Origin: Conidiobolus incongruus B7586
Taxonomy: Eukaryota; Entomophthoromycota; Entomophthoromycetes; Entomophthorales; Conidiobolaceae
NCBI GenBank assembly: GCA_000697335.1
Contig: JNEM01009499.1
Coordinates: 1-13,981 of the forward strand
Length of the DNA stretch: 13,981 nucleotides
Reading direction: 5' to 3'
Each line of letters starts with the position of its first letter. Position 1 is the first letter of the stretch. This document shows positions 7,568 through 13,981 of the stretch, piece after piece. A program made the translations under genes and the position numbers. The notes under the pieces were generated by a model. That model was not told where the DNA came from. It saw only the letters and a list, made by a program, of their open reading frames with translations, and made no database searches.

Positions 7568-8806
7568 GTGAAAATTTTAAATTAATCAATTTTTAATACC
7601 ATCAACGAAATATAAATATAACTAAATTGAACAAATTTAAACAATAATTAATTTTGTTCAAAATTTTCGATTTCATATAGTATATACTAATATTTTTTAA
7701 ACCAAATTTAACTTGTAGTATTTTAATAATCTTTGACATAATTATTATTATTTAAGTGTATTAAAAAATAGAATTTAATAAAAAACAATTAAAATCAAAA
7801 TATTGATATTAATATACTATCAATGAATCATAAAAATGATATACTATATTATAGTGATTGCCTGAATTATTTAAATTATTATTATTATTGTTTTTATTTA
7901 AAACAAATTTATTAGATTGGCCCCTTAAACATTATTTTCACATATCCGGTTTGATAATTGACTAGCTATTTAATGATCAAATGACTTTTTCGAGTATGAA
8001 TACTCTATATGAGATGATTGATCAATATATAACAATAAATAATAACTAGTTCAATAAGTTCATCGAGAATTTTGCAGTAAAATTATATCAAATGGATAAC
8101 TAATAATTCAAACTTAAATATTAATTATTTAATAAAGAGTAATAATATATTACTAATAATTTATAATATTTAAATTCATGTTTAAACTGCGCGTCAAAAA
8201 TCGAAATTCATAAATCTAATCAGTAAAAATTTGTAATCTATTTTTAATCAAATTGGTAATAAATATTTAAATTTTAAATCATTAAAATTGCTAAATTAAC
8301 ATTGAATCATATTATTTGTTTTTCACTTTTAGTATTCCTACAAGGTTTTATATTGATTATTGACATATTTTTCAAAGTTGGGTTTATTTGAATTATCTGA
8401 ATGTAATTGAAAAGCTCTTCAAAATATATTTTTGAATTATATCAAATATTAAATTGTTTTAGGAAAAGTTTTGATATAATGTGAATTAAGTATCTATCCT
8501 AGCTCTGAAAATTGGAGTTTTAGATTTTCTCTAATTAATTCTTTAAAATAAGGTTATAACGTAAATGGTAAAATATCAAGACCTATTAGAAAATATATTT
8601 CAAATCAATGGGAATAATTGGACAAAATACAGGATTTAAGGAGAATGGGTCATTTGAATACTTGATAGAGTAATTTTCATCATCCCATTATCTTGATTGG
8701 TTAAAAATGTAATATAAATTTACTTTGCTTGTAATGATGTTCAAGCAAACTTTATATCTTGAAAAAATAAATAATTTGTATCATTTTAAGTTTTAAATTT
8801 TTCATA
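7568..8806. other. AT-rich spacer upstream of SKP1
   Basis: About 1.2 kb of A/T-dominated sequence with no open frame of note. Around 8500-8690 the composition is slightly less extreme, but every frame carries stops and nothing is recognisable. The right end should contain the SKP1 promoter. Confidence 0.7.
8690..8722 (+). promoter_or_regulatory. Possible SKP1 promoter: inverted CCAAT plus TATA-like stretch
   Basis: TTGATTGG (an inverted CCAAT box) lies roughly 110 nt before the SKP1 ATG and is followed by an AATATAAAT stretch. The spacing suits a promoter, but TATA-like strings are common in this DNA, so the support is weak. Confidence 0.25.
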
Positions 8807-9301
8807 ATGACTCTTGTTAAGCTTACATCCTCAGAAAATACCCCTTTTACAGTTGAAAAGGATGCTATAATTCGTAGTGTCTTAATTAAGAATATGCTGG
8901 AAGATGTTGGTGACTCTGAAACTCCTATTCCTTTACCTAATGTGACTGCTCCTATTTTGACTAAGGTCATTGAATACTGTAATTACCACAAAAACGATCC
9001 CTTAGAAGTTGAAGAAGAAGAAGAAGAAAATTATGACAATAAGCCCAAGCCTTCCGATGACATTGAACCTTGGGATTACGAATTTTGCAAAGTTGATTTA
9101 GATACTTTGTATCACCTCATCTTAGCTGCTAACTACTTAGATATCAAGCCTCTTTTGCAGCTTACTTGCAAGACTGTCGCTAACATGATTAAAGGCAAAA
9201 AAGTTGAAGATATTCGTAAGATCTTTAACATTGAAAATGACTTCACTCCTGAAGAGGAAGAACAAATGAGAAGGGAAAACCAATGGTGTGAAGATCGTTA
9301 A
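8807..9301 (+). CDS. SKP1: SKP1, adaptor of SCF ubiquitin ligases
   Basis: An intact single-exon gene of 164 residues, the normal size for fungal SKP1. SKP1 bridges cullin-1 and F-box proteins in SCF E3 ubiquitin ligases, and also acts in kinetochore and V-ATPase-regulating complexes in yeast. Residues 1-66 form the BTB/POZ-like cullin-binding part ([36 protein letters not shown]). Residues 67-85 are an acidic linker with six consecutive Glu. Residues 86-164 are the F-box-binding part ([42 protein letters not shown]) ending in ENQWCEDR, a signature C-terminus. No key residue appears missing. A decayed copy follows at 9760. I see no sign of introns. Confidence 0.97.
   Translation: MTLVKLTSSENTPFTVEKDAIIRSVLIKNMLEDVGDSETPIPLPNVTAPILTKVIEYCNYHKNDPLEVEEEEEENYDNKPKPSDDIEPWDYEFCKVDLDTLYHLILAANYLDIKPLLQLTCKTVANMIKGKKVEDIRKIFNIENDFTPEEEEQMRRENQWCEDR
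9011..9028 (+). repeat. GAA trinucleotide run in SKP1
   Basis: Six GAA codons in a row encode the Glu run of the SKP1 linker. The matching place in the pseudogene at 9760 is 12 bases shorter, an in-frame loss typical of slippage in such a run. Confidence 0.85.
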
Positions 9302-9538
9302 CTAATTTGTAAATTTTTCAATATTTATCTTAATTATATTCCCCACAGTTCTTTTATTAAAATATCATCATTTTTCATATCAGTTTACTAAATTTTTGTA
9401 ATAGAAGTTTGACTCAAAGTGGATCATTTAATTAATTTATTAATTTTCATAGATCACCCTTAGTTTAATAGCTGAGTCTATTTAATTTCTATTGTTTAAA
9501 CTTCGTTTAATCATCATGATTAATTTTGATTATTCACT
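9302..9538. other. AT-rich spacer after SKP1
   Basis: SKP1 3' flank; A/T-rich with no gene or repeat that I recognise. Confidence 0.6.
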
Positions 9539-9760
9539 ATGAGGTTGCAAATCTTTTTACTCTTATTTAATGAATCATTCATTCAGTATAAACACATCTC
9601 GAACTACCAGATCAATCATGAATCATCAAATATCCTTAAATCCTTTGTAAGCGTTGAATCTAGCAATTATTCATTCTATATCGGAATTAATAAATTGCCC
9701 TATTTAGTTAACTTATTCAAATCTTATCCCGAGTATTTCATTGGCTCTTATATTTTATGA
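9539..9760 (+). CDS. Small ORF of 73 codons, unrecognised
   Basis: This frame starts with ATG and ends with a TGA that overlaps the first base of the SKP1-like pseudogene. The predicted protein starts with a hydrophobic run (MRLQIFLLLF) and ends PYLVNLFKSYPEYFIGSYIL. It matches no family I can name. Its codons include more third-position C (ATC, TTC, AAC, TAC, CCC) than the surrounding DNA would give by chance, so it may be a real small gene or a remnant exon. It has no tie to SKP1 sequence. The downstream overlap with the pseudogene argues against a normal independent gene end. Low confidence. Confidence 0.25.
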   Translation: MRLQIFLLLFNESFIQYKHISNYQINHESSNILKSFVSVESSNYSFYIGINKLPYLVNLFKSYPEYFIGSYIL

Positions 9761-10229
9761 TGGCTCTAGTTTATTTCCTCTGATAATCGATTTCGAAATT
9801 GAAAAACAAGCTATTATTCGCAACGTTTTAATTAGAGATTTACTAGACGTTATTGAGCCTGAATCTATTTTTTTACCAATTGTCACTAGTCCTATTTTAA
9901 ATAACGTTATTTAATATTGTAATTACTATAAACACGACCCATTGAAAGTTGAAGAAGGCACTGATGGTAAGCCCAAGCCTACCAACGACATTTAATTTTG
10001 GGATTACTAATTCTATAAAACTGATGTAGATACTTTGTTCTATCTCATCTTAGCTGTCAATTACTTAAGTATCAAGGTTCTTCTGCAATTTACTTGTAAG
10101 TCTTTTGCTAACATGATTAAAGGCAAGAAGGCTGAAGAAAACCATAATATCTTTAACATTGAAAATGATTTCACTCCTGAAGAGGAAGAACAAGTGAGAA
10201 ATGAAAACTAACGGTCCTAAGATAGATAG
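9760..10229 (+). pseudogene. Decayed SKP1 paralogue
   Basis: It aligns end to end with the SKP1 gene at 8807, from ATGGCTCTAGTT against ATGACTCTTGTT down to the final codons. The 5' part has lost seven bases net, shifting the frame. From 9801 on, the SKP1 frame can be followed: [56 protein letters not shown]. In that frame TAA replaces Glu56, Glu87, Glu92 and Glu162 and Gln159 of SKP1, at 9912, 9993, 10008, 10218 and 10209. The Glu run is 12 bases shorter than in SKP1. The 3' third is best preserved. No poly-A tail or target-site duplication can be told from the A/T background, and SKP1 itself has no introns, so tandem and retro-origin cannot be separated; tandem duplication is the simpler reading. 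Confidence 0.92.
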
Positions 10230-13200
10230 CTTTCTTGAACTGATTAATATCGATTTTAGTTTTTTGATACATTACATATTTCATTATATTCAGCACACTA
10301 TTTGTATGTTATTACTGATATTCAAAATTATGATTTATTGATTATCCATGCTAGATAAATTTAATAATTAAAGATTTAAATTGCGATTATAACTCTTAGG
10401 ATATATAGATTGACCAAAATGCAAAGTTATATTAACTTATTTTACTATTAGTTTATACTATATAGATATAAACATTGTTAAAATAAATATTTTTGCTGAT
10501 ATATCAATTATTAATCAACTGAAATTCATCTTTAAACCTGATTCCTTTTATCCAAAATTTTATTTGACAAATTCTATCTTTCATTCATTTTTTATGTCAC
10601 TATTAGTTAGTCTAATCAATTCAGTTTATTTAATTTTTAATTATAAAAATATTAATAATATATAGCAAAACTAAGAATTAATTAGAGAAGATATATTATA
10701 AATATTTTGTATTTAAAAAATGGAATTTAGAATCGATATATTAACATAGCGATGATGTTTTTTCTATTTGAAAGAGTTTGGAATATATATTTACCGATTT
10801 AATTGTACTTTATGATATTATTCTTTAATATAATATAATTTTGCATACTAGTTAAAACAGGAATATGCATTTAAGATCCAAGTTATTTTGAATAAATAAT
10901 ATAAATAATTTATTTAAAATATTTTATTAATTACAAAATAAAAATTCAATAAATTTTTACTGAAAAATGAATTTTTTATAATACTAAATATCACGATATT
11001 TAAAATCAAATTATAATTTTAAAATAATATTAAATCAAAATATCTGAAAGATTTCTTAATTATAATTATACTTTGACATTAATAAAAATAATGCCTTAAC
11101 GCATCTTTGATTTGATTATTGAACCTGTACATCAAGTATATTTGTAATTAATTTCACTTTATATCGAAATTTGTGAATAAAAATTCGTTGAAAACCAATA
11201 TTGAGGTTGATAAAAGAATTAGAATATCATTATTAAATTATGGCATATAGGATAATTTAAAGGCTTCATATTTTTAATAATAATCTGAAAGTTATAGCGT
11301 TAATATATAAATCAAAAACTATTAATTCGATACTACTTGGTTCAAAGTATAAACTCTGGAACTATATATTTCCTTAATAACCGATGATGTTTTTAAATTC
11401 AGTATATACTGATCAAACTTTATATAATAGACACATATATAAAAATATTTTATATCTAATAAAAAAACAAAAATTTTAAAATTTTTGCTTAATATTTTAC
11501 AGATAATAAAAATAATCAATTTTCATTTTTTCTCACTCTATTTTCGGGAATTAAAACTTAAATTATTACAAGTGTCAAACTAAATAGAGAAAATTCATCA
11601 AATATCATCTAATTATTTATTTTGACATTAGTCTTAATACAATGAATTCATTTATTATGATCTCAAATATTAATCTAGATATAGAATCAGAATGGGTAAA
11701 TATATTTTTTTTACAATAAGAGTATATATTATAATATTGGGTTAGCGAAATTAGGATATATTTTGACTAAATAATCTTAGTTCAACCAAATATTCGAATT
11801 AGAAATAATATCATTCTATTATATTAATTTCTGCTATTGAATATAATAATGTATTATTGAAAAAGTGTCTGGGATTGAATTTTATTCATTTTACCAATTT
11901 AATAAATATTTTGATATAATATATAAAGGATATTAAACTATTTATAATTCAAATTTTAATACTCTCCAGCCGCTATAACTCAAAAAAAAATCTGAACCTC
12001 AAACTCATATCAAATGATTAAAGGATAGATATTGCATTTAAACTTATTCACAAACTGCTCCAGTTGGATAAATTATTATTATATGTTGCAGATTAGATTA
12101 TTAATCCAATGATAAAAACTGTGATTATTTATCTTGGGAAGATGATATATTATAAAATATGATTAATAATGTGATATTGATATTATATAACCATATGTTT
12201 AAATTAAATTAGCTTATATTTCAGAGCGTTGTTAATCAACCCTAGTGTATTATATTTTGACTATATTTTTAAACATAAAGAATTTTAGGAATAAGTTTGA
12301 TTTTTGTTAATTGAAAATTTGTCCTGTAAATATCCACTTAACAATGAACCAACAAGTCATTCGAATATCCGAAATGTATTTTCATGATCAATGGTTTAAT
12401 TGTGAATTAATATATTTCTAACATCAATTTCATATGAATTTTTATTAGTTTCAAACTATAGAATACTGTATAATGTTGAATATGTAATAATATGATTTTT
12501 CTAAAATTCAAATGTTTATTACGATTAAAATATTGATATATTTAAGAAAAATCCAGGCTGATTTAATTAACACTTATAAATTTGCTTATTATATAGTAAA
12601 AAGTATGCAGATTAATCATTTGGGTGTTATGAAGTGTGAAAAATATTTTTTATATTCTTCAAATGTATATTTTAATAATTGATCTGATGATATTGAAACA
12701 TAATAGAATAATTCTAGAATATTTTGTTAAAATACATGATTATTATCAAGGGATGAATTATATAGTATTGTAATTTTATAAATTTCATAGACTAAATAAT
12801 CGATTACTACTTGAATTTTATGATGGCTTTGTCATACAATTTAGAAAAACATGCAATAAGAATTAATAATAAAATCCTAATTATTAACAGACTATTAACA
12901 TGTATAATATTCAATACAAATTAAATAATTACGATATGCTATTCTGAAATTTTTAAGCGAATTCAAATTAGCTATTTAATATTATTTTTGCAATTACATA
13001 TTACATACTTTTAAACACAATAATATACTTGAGTGAAATGTACATCATAATATACAACATCCAATCATAGATAACCAGTTCATAATGTTTTAGGATCCTA
13101 AAGAACCACAAATCCAATTAAAACACAAATGATTTTAAACAAGCAATTAAAAATGAAATTTTGAGAATTTTGAATAAAATATATATATACACGTGTTTAA

Positions 13201-13351
13201 TTAACTTGATTTCTAGTTGTCAAACCCAAAGAATATGATTTCAAAAATAACTTGATTCGCATGAAATAACTAAATTGCATATCAAATTTCAAGTTCTGAT
13301 TTTAATATAAAATCAATTAATTCGCACCTAGTGAATGTATCATTCTTAAAA
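10230..13351. other. 3.1 kb of AT-rich DNA without recognised genes
   Basis: The whole stretch is A/T-dominated with stops throughout on both strands. I looked for gene remnants, terminal repeats, tRNAs and tandem repeats and saw none that I can defend. The right end should contain the promoter of the second phosphatase gene. Confidence 0.7.
13190..13195. promoter_or_regulatory. CACGTG E-box upstream of the second SLP gene
   Basis: A CACGTG palindrome follows an AT alternating run, 157 nt before the ATG at 13352. CACGTG is the site of fungal bHLH factors such as Cbf1 and Pho4. A single six-base site in DNA this AT-rich is suggestive but not proof of function. Confidence 0.25.
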
Positions 13352-13981
13352 ATGAAATTCTTATCATATCTTTATTTATTCACTTCTATTTGCTTTGCTC
13401 AAAAATCTCAGCCCAGTCAAAGGATCGTCGCTATCGGTGATCTCCATGGTGATTATGATCAAGCTGTCAAAGTGCTCCAAATGGCCAAAATCGTCGATAC
13501 TAACGTAAAGTGGATTGGCGGTGCTAATACTATCTTAGTTCAGACTGGTGATATCGTCGACAGAGGACCAGATACTCAAGAACTCTATAACATGATGCAA
13601 CGTTTAACCCAGGAAGCTTCAGAAGCTGGCGGTCAAGTAGTTCAACTCTTAGGCAATCACGAGTTGATGAATATGATGGAAGATTATCGCTACGTCTCTG
13701 ATGAAGATATTGATTCCTTTGGAGGCGAAGAAAAAAGGAAGGAAGCTTTTACTTTAGAAGGTTGGATTGGCAAGTATTTGAGAAACCTGGGAATTACCGC
13801 TATTGTTGGAGATACTGTATATGCTCATGGTGGTATTCTCCCCAAGTGGGCTCAAGTTGGCGTAGATAAAATGAACCACGACACTGTCCAATATTTGCAC
13901 GAAATGACTATTCCTGAGCTCAAGAAGGTAGAAATGTTCAAAGGTGAAGGCCCCACATGGTATCGTGGATATGCTAAAGAT
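13352..13981 (+). CDS. Second SLP phosphatase, canonical motifs, cut by window end
   Basis: The frame is open from the ATG at 13352 to the last base, 210 codons, and runs off the window. The N-terminus (MKFLSYLYLFTSICFA, then Q) is a signal peptide, pointing to secretion or the endomembrane system. PPP-phosphatase motifs are complete as far as visible: GDLHGD (29-34), GDIVDRG (66-72), GNHELMN (101-107) and AHGG (158-161). The later VGHT-type motif and the C-terminus lie beyond the window. The protein aligns along its length with the SLP at 6578, including the shared DYDQ, KWIGG, LLGNHELMN and IGKYLR, but keeps the catalytic Asp and Arg that the other copy lacks. No intron is evident. Substrate is unknown; family members are treated as protein or phosphate-ester phosphatases of bacterial ancestry. 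Confidence 0.92.
   Translation, partial: MKFLSYLYLFTSICFAQKSQPSQRIVAIGDLHGDYDQAVKVLQMAKIVDTNVKWIGGANTILVQTGDIVDRGPDTQELYNMMQRLTQEASEAGGQVVQLLGNHELMNMMEDYRYVSDEDIDSFGGEEKRKEAFTLEGWIGKYLRNLGITAIVGDTVYAHGGILPKWAQVGVDKMNHDTVQYLHEMTIPELKKVEMFKGEGPTWYRGYAKD

Noticed and set aside
10209-10225. TAACGGTCCTAAGATAG resembles the conserved bacterial/mitochondrial large-subunit rRNA segment that also forms the I-CeuI site.
   Set aside because: It aligns base for base with the end of the SKP1 gene and is explained by decay of that sequence; nothing rRNA-like lies on either side.
2442-10229. Reassigned stop codons (TAA, TAG or TGA read as amino acids), suggested by stops inside motif-rich regions.
   Set aside because: SKP1, the SLP at 6578 and HBS1 have no internal stops and end with TAA or TGA at the expected C-termini; stops occur only in the two regions that also show frame changes.
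10230-13351. Hidden tRNA genes, tandem repeats or a further SLP or SKP1 remnant in the large AT-rich stretch.
   Set aside because: No internal tRNA promoter boxes, no repeated units and no GNHE-, VGH- or SKP1-like stretches were found by eye on either strand.

Overview
The window is about 14 kb of very AT-rich DNA from a fungus, probably an early-diverging lineage; a zoopagomycete such as an Entomophthorales/Conidiobolus-type fungus is my guess, not something I can prove. The SKP1 protein has a fungal look ([38 protein letters not shown]). The coding genes have short GT-AG introns of about 50 nt. The intergenic DNA is close to pure A/T and shows no bacterial operon features. All recognised genes lie on the + strand.

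Layout. 1-1698: AT-rich non-coding DNA with one less AT-rich patch near 1410-1553. 1699-5814 (or 5869): a SKI7/HBS1 gene. Six short introns or intron candidates split an HBS1 (eRF3-like ribosome-rescue GTPase) reading frame. One large intron (2174-4188) holds a Ser/Asn-rich, SLxxLA-repeat region. It ends in a motif that matches, from memory, the end of the short human HBS1L isoform (the SKI7-like, exosome-binding form). This alternative SKI7 exon is broken by several stops and frame changes, while the HBS1 frame around it is intact. 5870-6577: AT-rich spacer. 6578-7567: a secreted Shewanella-like PPP phosphatase (SLP) with an altered second active-site motif. 7568-8806: AT-rich spacer. 8807-9301: intact SKP1. 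9302-9759: spacer with a small codon-like ORF. 9760-10229: a decayed second SKP1. 10230-13351: 3.1 kb of AT-rich DNA in which I see no gene. 13352-13981: the first 210 codons of a second SLP phosphatase with canonical motifs, cut off by the window end.

How the genes fit together. HBS1 works with Dom34/Pelota on stalled ribosomes, and SKI7 links the cytoplasmic exosome to the Ski complex. One gene making both by splicing is the ancestral state described for fungi and animals. This locus seems to keep the HBS1 half while the SKI7 half decays, which predicts a second SKI7/HBS1 locus elsewhere. The other genes are two same-strand paralogue pairs in the order SLP, SKP1, SKP1 pseudogene, SLP. In each pair one copy looks canonical and the other has diverged or died, which points to local gene duplication with relaxed constraint. 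I see no mobile element, CRISPR array, tRNA or rRNA.
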